Of a stretch of DNA of 64,000 bases, positions 10,052-18,181 are shown piece by piece; positions within the stretch are counted from its first letter, which is position 1; the number at the start of each line of letters is the position of its first letter. This stretch comes from LMUY01 sp964247705 (lineage in GTDB: Bacteria > Pseudomonadota > Alphaproteobacteria > Acetobacterales > Acetobacteraceae): assembly GCA_964247705.1 (NCBI GenBank), contig CAXTVQ010000008.1, forward strand, positions 1 to 64,000, written 5' to 3'. The position numbers and the translations under genes are program-made. The notes under the pieces are model-generated. The model had not been told where the DNA came from, searched no databases, and saw only the letters and a program-made list of their open reading frames with translations.

Positions 10052-11191
10052 GTGGCCAAGCAAGACTATTACTCACTGCTAGAAGTCCCCAAGGAAGCCT
10101 CCGCCGACGATCTCAAACGGGCATATCGCAAGCTTGCGATGAAGCACCACCCTGACCGCAATCCCGGCGACAAGGCGGCCGAGGCCAAGTTCAAGGAAGT
10201 CAGCGAGGCTTACGAAGTCCTCAAGGACGAGCAGAAGCGGGCCGCTTACGACCGGTTTGGCCACGCGGCGTTCGAGAACGGCGGTGGCGCTGGAGGCTTC
10301 GCCGGTGGTTTCCAAGAGGGCGGACTGGGCGACATCTTCGACCAGATGTTCGGCGAGTTCATGGGCGGCCGCCGTGGAGCCGGCGGTGCCCGCACCCGTG
10401 CCGGGTCGGATCTACGAGCCCAGGTAGAGATCGATTTGGCGGACGCGTTCGGCGGTACCAAGGTCGATTTGCGGGTGCCCAGCCGGGTAGCGTGCGATGC
10501 GTGCAACGGAACAGGATCGGCCAACAAGCAGGCCGAGCGTGACACCTGTACGACTTGCGGCGGATCGGGCAAAGTGCGCGCCCAGCAAGGGTTCTTCTTG
10601 GTGGAACGGACTTGCCCCACCTGTAGCGGCATGGGCCGGGTAGTGCGTAATCCATGCCGGGTGTGCAGCGGCGTCGGCACTGTGCCCCGCGAGCGGACGC
10701 TCTCGGTGGCGATCCCGGCCGGGGTGGAGGATGGCGTGCGCATCCGGTTGCAAGGCGAGGGTGAGGCGGGTGCCTCAGGGGCGCCGGCAGGTGACCTGTA
10801 TGTCCACGTCGCAATCCGGCCACACGACATCTTTCAGCGGGATGGCGCGAATATCTACTGCCGGGTGCCGTTGCGGATGACGCAAGCGGCGCTTGGTGGG
10901 GACGTGGAAGTGCCGGTGATCGACGGTTCGCGCGCGAAGGTGAAGGTCACGCCAGGGACGCAGACCGGGGATCAATTCCGGCTACGGGGCAAGGGTTTTT
11001 CCGTGCTGCGCAGCGCGGCGCGGGGTGACATGTATGTGCAGGTCGCCGTCGAAACGCCGCAACAGCTCACCAAGCGTCAGCGCGAGTTGCTCGAGGAGTT
11101 CGAGAGCGAGGCCGAGCGCCACAAGAGCGGCAGTCCGGAGAGCGAGGGGTTCTTCGCCAAGATGGCTGCCTTCTTCGACGGCCGGGCCTGA
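10052..11191 (+). CDS. dnaJ: Molecular chaperone DnaJ (Hsp40)
   Basis: 379 aa from GTG 10052. Type I DnaJ: J domain with the HPD motif (MKHHPDRNPGD, about residue 33), a Gly/Phe-rich linker (70-120), four CxxCxGxG zinc repeats (CDACNGTG, CTTCGGSG, CPTCSGMG, CRVCSGVG, about 150-220), then the client-binding beta domains. It delivers substrates to DnaK and stimulates its ATPase. The 135-nt gap after dnaK contains three palindromes, so dnaJ expression may be set lower than dnaK. dapB follows 87 nt later, a known alphaproteobacterial neighbourhood. Confidence 0.98.
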   Translation: MAKQDYYSLLEVPKEASADDLKRAYRKLAMKHHPDRNPGDKAAEAKFKEVSEAYEVLKDEQKRAAYDRFGHAAFENGGGAGGFAGGFQEGGLGDIFDQMFGEFMGGRRGAGGARTRAGSDLRAQVEIDLADAFGGTKVDLRVPSRVACDACNGTGSANKQAERDTCTTCGGSGKVRAQQGFFLVERTCPTCSGMGRVVRNPCRVCSGVGTVPRERTLSVAIPAGVEDGVRIRLQGEGEAGASGAPAGDLYVHVAIRPHDIFQRDGANIYCRVPLRMTQAALGGDVEVPVIDGSRAKVKVTPGTQTGDQFRLRGKGFSVLRSAARGDMYVQVAVETPQQLTKRQRELLEEFESEAERHKSGSPESEGFFAKMAAFFDGRA

Positions 11192-11278
11192 GCCGCGGAA
11201 CCGTGACGGGCGAAGGGCGTATGGGTTGACGACCGCGACGGCTTCCCCCCAAGACGCCGCGGCGAACGTGACGGCGGC

Positions 11279-12085
11279 ATGGCTCCGGTGGTTGTCCCCC
11301 CCCTCCACTGTCGTAGCTGTGCCGCCGAAACTTTCCCGATCGTGAGCGGCCCGCGGATCGCAATTTCCGGGCTATCTGGGCGTATGGGCACCTTGCTGGC
11401 CGAGGAGGTCCAGCGCCGAGGTCTGGCGTTCGTGGGCGGTTCGTCCCGGTCCGGCCAGGCAATCGAGGCGTTGTTGGGGAACACGGACGTCGTAATCGAT
11501 TTCACGCACGCTGACAGTGCCGGCCGTCATGCTACGGTTCTGGCGCAAGCGGGTGTGGGCTGGGTGTTGGGCACATCCGGCCTGAGCGTGGCTGGCGAGG
11601 ACGCCGTCCGTCAGGCGGCTGAATCGATACCGGTCGTGTATGCGCCGAATTATGCACCTGGCGTCAATCTCGTACTTGCCTTGGCGGAGCGGATGGCCGC
11701 GGCTTTGCCGGGGGACCGGTATGATGCCGAGATCGTCGAGATGCACCACCGGCAGAAGGTAGACGCGCCCTCCGGGACCGCGATCGGCCTGGGCCGGGCC
11801 GTTGCGCGCGGCCGGGGTGTTGAACTGGCCGACGTGATGCTCAGTGGGCGCGACGGCCATACCGGTCCACGCCCCGAGGGAGCCATCGGGTTCGCGGCGC
11901 TACGGGGCGGCCAGGTGGTCGGGGAGCACACCCTGCTGTTTGCGGCGGGTGACGAGCATATCGCGCTTACGCACCGGGCGTTCGACCGGCGGGCGTTTGC
12001 GGTCGGGGCCGTGCAGGCAGCGTGCTGGGTAGCGGGGCGGACACCTGGGCTCTACGACATGAGGGATGTGCTTGGGATGCGTTAG
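11279..12085 (+). CDS. dapB: 4-hydroxy-tetrahydrodipicolinate reductase
   Basis: 268 aa from ATG 11279; a GTG at 11342 would give 247 aa beginning at SGPRIAISGLSGRMG and is an equally possible start. DapB uses NAD(P)H in the lysine/meso-diaminopimelate pathway. Visible are the nucleotide-binding ISGLSGRMG motif, FTHADSAGRHA, the LGTSGLS loop, APNYAPGVNL, and the catalytic signature EMHHRQKVDAPSGTA (about residue 157 of the long form). The C-terminus ends GLYDMRDVLGMR, as in the family. Its stop overlaps the convergent phosphatase by 4 nt. Confidence 0.96.
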   Translation: MAPVVVPPLHCRSCAAETFPIVSGPRIAISGLSGRMGTLLAEEVQRRGLAFVGGSSRSGQAIEALLGNTDVVIDFTHADSAGRHATVLAQAGVGWVLGTSGLSVAGEDAVRQAAESIPVVYAPNYAPGVNLVLALAERMAAALPGDRYDAEIVEMHHRQKVDAPSGTAIGLGRAVARGRGVELADVMLSGRDGHTGPRPEGAIGFAALRGGQVVGEHTLLFAAGDEHIALTHRAFDRRAFAVGAVQAACWVAGRTPGLYDMRDVLGMR

Positions 12086-12819
12086 ACGCTGAGGAAGCGG
12101 ACGGTCCGGCCCTCCAACACGGCACAGGTGAGTGCCCCTCCCTTTACCGCTCCCGTGTCGATCCCGATGCGGTGCGCCGCAACAGTCGGCCGTGCTTCCG
12201 GCGTGTGGCCGTGGACGATGGCGAGGGCCGTCTGTTCCGGTAGATACGGGCCGTGCCAATCCAGGAAGCCTTCCCGGATCCAAAGCAGGTCCTCCTCGGT
12301 CTGCCGATCCAGCCGAACACCGGGCCGCACGCCCGCATGCACGAACAGATAGCCATCGGCTTGGTGGCGAAGCGGCAACCCGTCGAGAAAGGCCCAGTCC
12401 TCCTCCGGTATCGCCGCCCGCCATTCCGTCACTGGGTGCCTGGCCAAGACGCCCCAGCTTCGAAGCGTCGTCTCGCCATTGTTATCCAGCCAGTGGCCGA
12501 TCTTGGCGGGGTCGCCGGTCAGTGCGTCCAGCATCATCTGCTCGTGGTTGCCGCGCAGATTGACCGTCGGCACGCCGGGCAGCACCGGCCCTTGCCTGAG
12601 CATGCGCACCACTTCGGCGGAGTCGGGCCCGCGGTCGACATAGTCGCCGACATGCACCAGCAGCGGCTGCCGGACCGGGTCGGAACTGAGGTCCGCGGCG
12701 ATCACGCGATGCAGTTCGGCCAGGCGCCCGGCGCAGCCGTGCACGTCGCCGATCGCATAGACCCGTCCGCCGGGTGCGACCCATCCGGGGGCCGACCGTC
12801 TTAACTGTCTTTTCACCAT
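12082..12819 (-). CDS. PP1-like serine/threonine metallophosphatase
   Basis: 245 aa. Calcineurin-like phosphoesterase with the PPP-family dimetal signature: YAIGDVHGCAGRL (about 21-33), GDYVDRGPDS (58-67) and VNLRGNHEQM (86-95), then late His ligands (FVHAGVRPG; IVHGHTPE). Bacterial members (PrpA/ApaH-like) dephosphorylate phosphoproteins or cleave ApnA nucleotides; the sequence cannot decide between these. It converges on dapB with a 4-nt overlap and is divergent from the EAL-like operon, sharing a 45-nt start region. Cytosolic, no signal peptide. Confidence 0.9.
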   Translation of the reverse strand: MVKRQLRRSAPGWVAPGGRVYAIGDVHGCAGRLAELHRVIAADLSSDPVRQPLLVHVGDYVDRGPDSAEVVRMLRQGPVLPGVPTVNLRGNHEQMMLDALTGDPAKIGHWLDNNGETTLRSWGVLARHPVTEWRAAIPEEDWAFLDGLPLRHQADGYLFVHAGVRPGVRLDRQTEEDLLWIREGFLDWHGPYLPEQTALAIVHGHTPEARPTVAAHRIGIDTGAVKGGALTCAVLEGRTVRFLSV

Positions 12820-12864
12820 CGGCAGTCATCCTAGCCTCACCGGAGCAGAGGGGGCGAGGGCATC

Positions 12865-14184
12865 GTGGCCGGTGAACGAGAAGCGGGGCGGGGCGGGAGT
12901 CGGGTGTTCCTCTCGGGGTTGGCATCGCTGGAAACCCCGGCGGAACGGGCGTTGGACCGGGTGTTGCGCTCGGGCCATCCGGCGTCCGTATTGCGCCTGC
13001 ATCTTTCGCGGCTGCGCCCGGCTGGGCTGCGTCCATACCACGGCCGGGTCGCGCGCTGCCTGTTCGACGATGCGGTCCAGCATGGCGGTGGACAGGTTTT
13101 CGCTTGCCGCAACGGCGACCTCGTCCTGATTGCGGGGGCGGAGCCGGTCGCCTCACTTGGCGCCGTGCTGCTGCGGCTGTTCCGCGCCGAGGCTCCCGGT
13201 GACCGGCAACTACTCGGGATCTGGACGCTACCGGCCGACGAAGCCGCGGTCCGCACGGAGTTTGCCGCTTCCAACGAGGACGGCCCCGCCACCTTGGATG
13301 ACCAACCGGTGCCGCTCGGTGCGATCGCCGCGATCGGCACGCTGCTGGCGTCCACGGCCCACAGCGCGTTCGTCCGAAGGCAGATCGCGGTCCGCATCAC
13401 CGCGAGCCGGATCACCGCCGTGTTCCAGGAGTTGAGCGTCTCGTTTCCAGCAATCGAGGCGCGGATCGGGATACAGATGGCGCCGAGTGCCGACCCTTAC
13501 CTCCACCGGTACGTCACCGGCCAGCTTGACACGCAGATACTGGCGTCTCTTGCCGGGACTGCGCTCTTCGATGCGCCGGCTCTCAACCTCAACCTGCCGC
13601 TCTCATCGGTTGGCACGGCAGCGTTCGCGATAGTCCGAGACGCCGCACGCCGAGCCGGCTTCCTGCTAGGGGTCGAAATCGCGGTTGCCGACGCCTTGGC
13701 GGATCTGCCGCTGTTCCAGAAGACCAGGGCGGAGTTGCAGGGTGACGGCTGCACAGTGTTGCTGGACGGGATCGATCATCAGATGCTGCTGCACTGCGAC
13801 CCGGCGGCGCTGCAGCCCGACATGATGAAATTGGACTGGTCCCCCCTGCTCGCGACGCTTCCGGGCCGTGAGCAGCGCCGGATGCGGCGCGCCATCGACA
13901 CGCTCGGGCCCGAGCGGGTGGTGATTAGCCGGGCGGAGACGGAAGCGGCGTTGGTCTGGGGCCTTGGCCAGGGCATCGCATGCTTTCAGGGCCGGCATGT
14001 GGATCTCATGCTCGCGGCCGACCGGCTCCGGGGTTGCGCGCATTCCGCCGGCTGCACCTTGCGCCAATGCATCGATCGGGCGGCCGCCAGCGACGGCGAG
14101 GGACGCCAGGGCTGCCTCGACCCTGGCCTGCTGGATGGGCGGCTGCATTGGCGCGGCAGCGTTTCGACTGGGCTCGCGCCGTGA
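12865..14184 (+). CDS. Degenerate EAL-like domain protein, first of a tandem pair
   Basis: 439 aa from GTG 12865, with GAGGG 5 nt upstream. The C-terminal half follows the EAL-domain pattern without its catalytic residues: LDTQILASL, then LNLPLSSVGTAAF (position of the vNLs strand), GVEIAVADAL (position of the EiTE strand), a GCTVLLDGID strand, LQPDMMKLDW (position of piKID), VVISRAETEAALVWG (position of vvAEGVET) and GIACFQGRHVD (position of the QGyyf loop). The acidic metal ligands are not conserved, so c-di-GMP hydrolysis is unlikely; it may bind a ligand or act as a scaffold. The N-terminal 150 residues are not recognised. It overlaps the next gene by GTGA. The EAL assignment is pattern-based. 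Confidence 0.7.
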   Translation: MAGEREAGRGGSRVFLSGLASLETPAERALDRVLRSGHPASVLRLHLSRLRPAGLRPYHGRVARCLFDDAVQHGGGQVFACRNGDLVLIAGAEPVASLGAVLLRLFRAEAPGDRQLLGIWTLPADEAAVRTEFAASNEDGPATLDDQPVPLGAIAAIGTLLASTAHSAFVRRQIAVRITASRITAVFQELSVSFPAIEARIGIQMAPSADPYLHRYVTGQLDTQILASLAGTALFDAPALNLNLPLSSVGTAAFAIVRDAARRAGFLLGVEIAVADALADLPLFQKTRAELQGDGCTVLLDGIDHQMLLHCDPAALQPDMMKLDWSPLLATLPGREQRRMRRAIDTLGPERVVISRAETEAALVWGLGQGIACFQGRHVDLMLAADRLRGCAHSAGCTLRQCIDRAAASDGEGRQGCLDPGLLDGRLHWRGSVSTGLAP

Positions 14185-15302
14185 GCCAGGAAGGGTTCGA
14201 CCGGCTGGCTTCCCTGGTTGCGAACTGCGCCACGGCCGGCATCGCGCGGCAGGCGTTGTTGTTGCGGGTCGACCGGCTGCCGATCTCACTGACACGGCCC
14301 CACCACGTCCGGCTCGCCGAAGCGGCGCTGGCGCCGATGCTGCGGTTGCCGCGCGCCGAGCTGTTCCATCTACCCGGCCCGAGCCTGGCCGTGGTCTGGC
14401 GCGGTGAGGCGGACATGGCATTGCTGGACGTGATCGACGCGTTGGAACACCTCCTGACAGATCCGGCGACTGGCACGCCATCGCTGGCAGGCCTGATTGC
14501 CTTGTATGACTTGCCGGATACCGGGGATCTGCTGCTTGAGACGTTCGCGCGCGAGATGCGTCAGGCGGTAGAGGCGGTCGTTCCAGGGACGCCACCGATC
14601 GCCTTGGATCTTCCGGTTCTAACGCTTTTGGAAGGCTGCCTCGCCCAGGCGGACATAGCCCGGTTTGCCCGGCGGCAGTCGGTGTGGCGGATCGATGGCG
14701 GCCGCTCGGCCCTTGCCTGGGAGGAACGCTCGCTTTCCATCCTGGAACTGACGAACGAGTTGGCGCCGGGTTACGACCTGGAGGCGGAGCCGTGGCTGTT
14801 CCGGCGGCTGACCCGCACGCTGGACCGGCGGCTGCTGGCCTTGCTGGCGAGCCCGGGCGAGTTGGCGGCGGCGGGGCCGTTCGCGATGGATCTCAACATC
14901 GGCAGCCTGCTCGGGCCCGACTTCCTCCGCTTCGATGCGGCTTTGCCGGCGCCGCTGCGGGGCCGGGTTATCCTGGCGCTGACCCCTACGGACGTGGTGT
15001 CGGACGCACGGTGCTTCCCGTTTGCGGCCGGGTTCGCCCGTGCACGCGGCTACCGGGTCATGCTACGGGCCCGTTCGGTCGATCTGTTCCGGGTGCTGGC
15101 CCCGGCGGTTGCGGAGTTCGACCACGTGACCCTGCCCTGGACTGGAACATTGCCTGGGGAAGCCGCAGCGCTATTCGGCGAACTTGCCATCGAGCAGATC
15201 GTACTGACTGGCTGCGACAGTGCGGACGCTATCGCTTGGGGCCTGGCAAACGGGATGCATCTGTTTACCGGCCGGGCCGCGAGCGAGGCAGCCCTGGCGT
15301 GA
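14181..15302 (+). CDS. Second degenerate EAL-like protein
   Basis: 373 aa from the GTG overlapping the previous stop (GTGA); the frame stays open further upstream only as a shadow. The last 190 residues echo an EAL fold: LFRRLTRTLDRRLLALL, FAMDLNIGSLLGPDFLRFD, RGRVILALTPTDVVSDARCF, a GYRVMLRARSV strand, FDHVTLPW, QIVLTGCDSADAIAWGLANG and HLFTGR. The same structural steps appear in the upstream protein, but identity between the two is low and neither keeps the catalytic Glu/Asp set. Tight coupling suggests the two proteins form a complex. The ABC exporter genes follow directly. Confidence 0.65.
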   Translation: MSQEGFDRLASLVANCATAGIARQALLLRVDRLPISLTRPHHVRLAEAALAPMLRLPRAELFHLPGPSLAVVWRGEADMALLDVIDALEHLLTDPATGTPSLAGLIALYDLPDTGDLLLETFAREMRQAVEAVVPGTPPIALDLPVLTLLEGCLAQADIARFARRQSVWRIDGGRSALAWEERSLSILELTNELAPGYDLEAEPWLFRRLTRTLDRRLLALLASPGELAAAGPFAMDLNIGSLLGPDFLRFDAALPAPLRGRVILALTPTDVVSDARCFPFAAGFARARGYRVMLRARSVDLFRVLAPAVAEFDHVTLPWTGTLPGEAAALFGELAIEQIVLTGCDSADAIAWGLANGMHLFTGRAASEAALA

Positions 15303-15352
15303 GCCGCGGGCGGACCTTGTTGATCGCGCAGCCCGGGCCTAATGCCTGCCGC

Positions 15353-16087
15353 ATGGATGCGATCCGGGTCGAGGGTTTGACGAAACGCTACGGCTCGGTG
15401 ACGGCGGTAGACGGATTGTCGTTCAGCGTTGCGCCCGGCCACACGATCGGGCTGCTCGGCGGCAACGGAGCCGGCAAGACGACGACGATCTCGATGCTGC
15501 TCGGCCTGCTGATCCCGTCCGCCGGTTCGATCACCGTGCTGGGCCGGGACATGGCGCGGGAGAGGTTCTCGGCGCTGGCCCGGATGAATTTTTCCTCGCC
15601 CTACGTGGCCCTGCCCGCCCGGCTGTCCGTGGCGGAGAACCTGCGGATGTACGGCCACCTCTATAGTGTGCCAAAGCTCGAGCGGCGTATCGTGGAACTG
15701 GCCGAGGAGCTGGAGCTTAGCCCGTTCCTGCACCGCCCCGCCGGGCAACTCTCCGCCGGGCAGAAGACGCGGGTGGCGTTGGCCAAGTCCCTGATCAACA
15801 AGCCGGACGTGCTTCTGCTGGACGAGCCGACCGCCAGCCTGGACCCGGATACAGGCGATTGGGTGCGCAGTTGGCTGGAGCGGTATCAGGCCGAGAGCGG
15901 CTGCACCATCCTGCTGGCCAGCCACAACATGGCGGAGGTGGAACGGCTCTGCTCGGACGTGCTGATGCTGAAACAAGGCCGGGCGGTGGACCGCGGCACG
16001 CCGGCGGAGCTGCTGACCCGTTATGGCCGCGGTGACCTGGAGGCGGTGTTCCTGGATATCGCGCGGGACCGCAAGCGCGCGGCATGA
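15353..16087 (+). CDS. ABC transporter ATP-binding protein (ABC-2 exporter type)
   Basis: 244 aa from ATG 15353 (MDAIRVEGLTKRYG). A GTG at 15299 would overlap the upstream stop and add 18 residues; given the coupling in this operon it is a real alternative. Complete nucleotide-binding domain: Walker A GGNGAGKTT (about 37-45), ABC signature LSAGQKTRVALA, Walker B VLLLDEPTASLDPD and switch His in LLASHNMAEVE. The layout matches DrrA/NodI/CcmA-like ATPases that drive ABC-2 permeases. Its stop overlaps the permease start (ATGA). The transported substrate is unknown. Confidence 0.93.
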   Translation: MDAIRVEGLTKRYGSVTAVDGLSFSVAPGHTIGLLGGNGAGKTTTISMLLGLLIPSAGSITVLGRDMARERFSALARMNFSSPYVALPARLSVAENLRMYGHLYSVPKLERRIVELAEELELSPFLHRPAGQLSAGQKTRVALAKSLINKPDVLLLDEPTASLDPDTGDWVRSWLERYQAESGCTILLASHNMAEVERLCSDVLMLKQGRAVDRGTPAELLTRYGRGDLEAVFLDIARDRKRAA

Positions 16088-16884
16088 ACGGATCGGCTCG
16101 CCGGATCTGGGGGTTGGTCTACCGGCATCTGGCGCTGTATCGCCGGTCTTGGCCGCGGTTGCTGGAATTGGCATATTGGCCGGCGCTGCAGATGCTGATC
16201 TGGGGTTTCACCGCCTCGTTCATCGCCGGGCGGGCCAACGCCCCCGTGGCAGTCGCGGCGGGCGCGTTGCTGGGGGGCGTGCTGCTGTGGGAGGTGGCGC
16301 TGCGCAGCCAGATGGGGGTTGCGATCTCCTTCCTCGAGGAAATCTGGTCGCGCAACCTGGCGCATGTGTTCGTGAGCCCGCTGCGGCCATGGGAGATGCT
16401 GGCGGCGCTGGTCTCGGTCTCGGCGATGCGGATGGTCACCGGGGTGTTGCCAGCGATCCTGCTCGCCTGGCTACTGTATGCGTTCAACCTGTTCGCGCTT
16501 GGCCCCGTGGTGGTGCTGTTCTTCGCCAACCTCATGATCATGGGGTGGTGGGTGTCGCTGTTCGTGCTGTCGCTGATCCTGCGGCACGGCGCGGGGGCGG
16601 AAGCGCTGGCGTGGTCGGTGCTGTTCGGGCTGACGCCGTTTTCTGCCGTGTTCTACCCGGTTTCGGTGCTGCCGGCGGTGGTGCGGCCAATTGCGTTGTT
16701 GCTGCCGTCCTCGCACGTGTTCGAGGGCATGCGCGCGGCGCTGGCGGACGGCGTGGTGCGGTGGGACCATCTCGCTTGGGCCTTCGGGCTGAACGCCGTG
16801 TGGATGGCGGGAGCGCTCTGGGTGTTCGCGGGGCAGTTCCGCCACGCCCGCGAAGGCGGCGCGCTGCTGAATATCGGAGAATAG
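16084..16884 (+). CDS. ABC-2 type transporter permease
   Basis: 266 aa with about six hydrophobic segments, starting MNGSARRIWGLVYRHLALYRRSWPRLLELAYWP, typical of NodJ/DrrB-like permeases. The late block EALAWSVLFGLTPFSAVFYPVSVLPAVV followed by LLPSSHVFEGMR is the usual ABC-2 C-terminal signature. Located in the inner membrane and paired with the ATPase that overlaps it by 4 nt. Such two-gene exporters move lipids, glycans or hydrophobic compounds. The partner EAL-like genes upstream and phosphatase downstream give no clear substrate. Confidence 0.92.
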   Translation: MNGSARRIWGLVYRHLALYRRSWPRLLELAYWPALQMLIWGFTASFIAGRANAPVAVAAGALLGGVLLWEVALRSQMGVAISFLEEIWSRNLAHVFVSPLRPWEMLAALVSVSAMRMVTGVLPAILLAWLLYAFNLFALGPVVVLFFANLMIMGWWVSLFVLSLILRHGAGAEALAWSVLFGLTPFSAVFYPVSVLPAVVRPIALLLPSSHVFEGMRAALADGVVRWDHLAWAFGLNAVWMAGALWVFAGQFRHAREGGALLNIGE

Positions 16885-16887
16885 CTT

Positions 16888-17532
16888 GTGGGGAGTAGCT
16901 TGGACCCAACCCGTTTCTGGATGATCCGCCACGCGCTGGTGGAGGAGAACGCCCGCGCGATGCTGTACGGGACGATGGACGTGCCGCTTTGCCCGGAGGC
17001 GCTGGTGGCGGACGTGCCGATGTATCGCGCGTTGGCCGCGATGTTGCCGCGCCCGGCGGCTTGGGTCGTGACGCCGCTGTCCCGGACGGCCCTGACGGCC
17101 GAGGCGCTTTTCCGCGCCGGCTATCCTGCACAGATGCCGGCCGTCGAGCCGGAGCTGATCGAGCAGGACCTCGGCGAGTGGCACGGCCTGGCGCACGCGG
17201 AACTACCGCCGAAGCTGCGCGTGCCGCCGCATGCGTTCTGGCCGCTGGGAGGCGAGGAGGTCCCACCTGGGGGCGAAAGCATGGTGGACGTGATCGCCCG
17301 GGTCGGCCGGGCGATGGAGCGGCTGGCTTGCGCCCATGCCGGACAGGATGTCGTGGTGGTCAGCCATGGCGGCGCGATCCGGGCGGCGGTGGCGCATGCA
17401 ATCGGGATTGGGGCGGACAACGCGCTGCATCTCTCGGTGCAGAACGTGTCGCTGACGCGGCTGGAGCGGCAGGAGGCTGGGTGGCGGGTGGTATGCGTGA
17501 ACCAAGTTTGCGAGGCGGCGCGGACCAACTGA
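16888..17532 (+). CDS. Histidine phosphatase (phosphoglycerate-mutase-like) family protein
   Basis: 214 aa from GTG 16888, 3 nt after the permease stop. Catalytic motif FWMIRHALVEEN has RHA instead of the usual RHG; the phosphohistidine His is retained. Other family features are TPLSRTALTAEAL (substrate Arg), EQDLGEWHG and the second active-site His in VVVVSHGGAIRAA. Length and the EQDLGEWHG motif fit CobC/PhoE-type phosphatases acting on small phosphorylated metabolites; the substrate cannot be told. Last member of the coupled EAL/ABC run. Confidence 0.88.
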   Translation: MGSSLDPTRFWMIRHALVEENARAMLYGTMDVPLCPEALVADVPMYRALAAMLPRPAAWVVTPLSRTALTAEALFRAGYPAQMPAVEPELIEQDLGEWHGLAHAELPPKLRVPPHAFWPLGGEEVPPGGESMVDVIARVGRAMERLACAHAGQDVVVVSHGGAIRAAVAHAIGIGADNALHLSVQNVSLTRLERQEAGWRVVCVNQVCEAARTN

Positions 17533-17590
17533 GGACGCGCTAAACTGGCTCGAGGCCTGGAGTCGCGTTGCCGATACGATCGGTGCCGCG

Positions 17591-18175
17591 ATGGGCCAGG
17601 GTGGAGTTAGAACGCTGGTGTCGACGCTGAGCGCTTACATTGCCGGGCCGGACGTGTTCTTTCCCGACCCGGTGGCCCATGCGGTGCGCAAGGCCGCGAT
17701 CTGCGAGCGGAACGGCATTGTTGCCCGGTCGCCGATCGAGAACGGGGTTGATCTGTCTGCGCCGGATGCGTCGAGGCGGATCTACGAGGCGAACCGCACG
17801 CTGATGCTGGCCTCGGACATCATCATCGCGAACCTGACACCGTTCCGCGGACCGTCCGCCGATGATGGGACGGCGTTCGAAGTCGGCTTCTTCGACGCGC
17901 TGGGCCGGCCCTGCTTCGCTTACAGCAACGCGGCGGACGAACTCGCCGAGCGTACGCGCAGGTTCCTGCCCTTCCACCCGGACCCGGGTCCGTTCGAGGT
18001 CGAGGCGTTCGGGCTGCCCTGCAACCTCATGCTGCCGCATGCCGTGCTGGGCCGCGGCGGCCTGCCGATGTTCACGCCGGCCGACGGACGAAGCCGGCCG
18101 TTCGACGATCTCGAAATCTTCGAGCGGCTGGTCGCGGCGGTTGCCGTGCATCACGCAGCGGGACTCGTGCGGTAG
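17591..18175 (+). CDS. Nucleoside 2-deoxyribosyltransferase-like protein
   Basis: 194 aa. The fold signature is visible: LSAYIAGPDVFFPDP (N-terminal nucleotide-binding strand/loop), DIIIANLTPFRGPSADDGTAFEVGFFDALG with the catalytic-type Asp/Glu pair (DDGTAFE, about 97-103), then a short C-terminal helix. Family members cleave or exchange the N-glycosidic bond of deoxynucleosides; some act as hydrolases on nucleotide pools. ATG 17591 was chosen; a shorter start is possible because the motif begins at residue 13. It sits 58 nt after the histidine phosphatase on the same strand and converges on the MFS gene. Confidence 0.87.
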   Translation: MGQGGVRTLVSTLSAYIAGPDVFFPDPVAHAVRKAAICERNGIVARSPIENGVDLSAPDASRRIYEANRTLMLASDIIIANLTPFRGPSADDGTAFEVGFFDALGRPCFAYSNAADELAERTRRFLPFHPDPGPFEVEAFGLPCNLMLPHAVLGRGGLPMFTPADGRSRPFDDLEIFERLVAAVAVHHAAGLVR

Positions 18176-18181
18176 GGCGGA

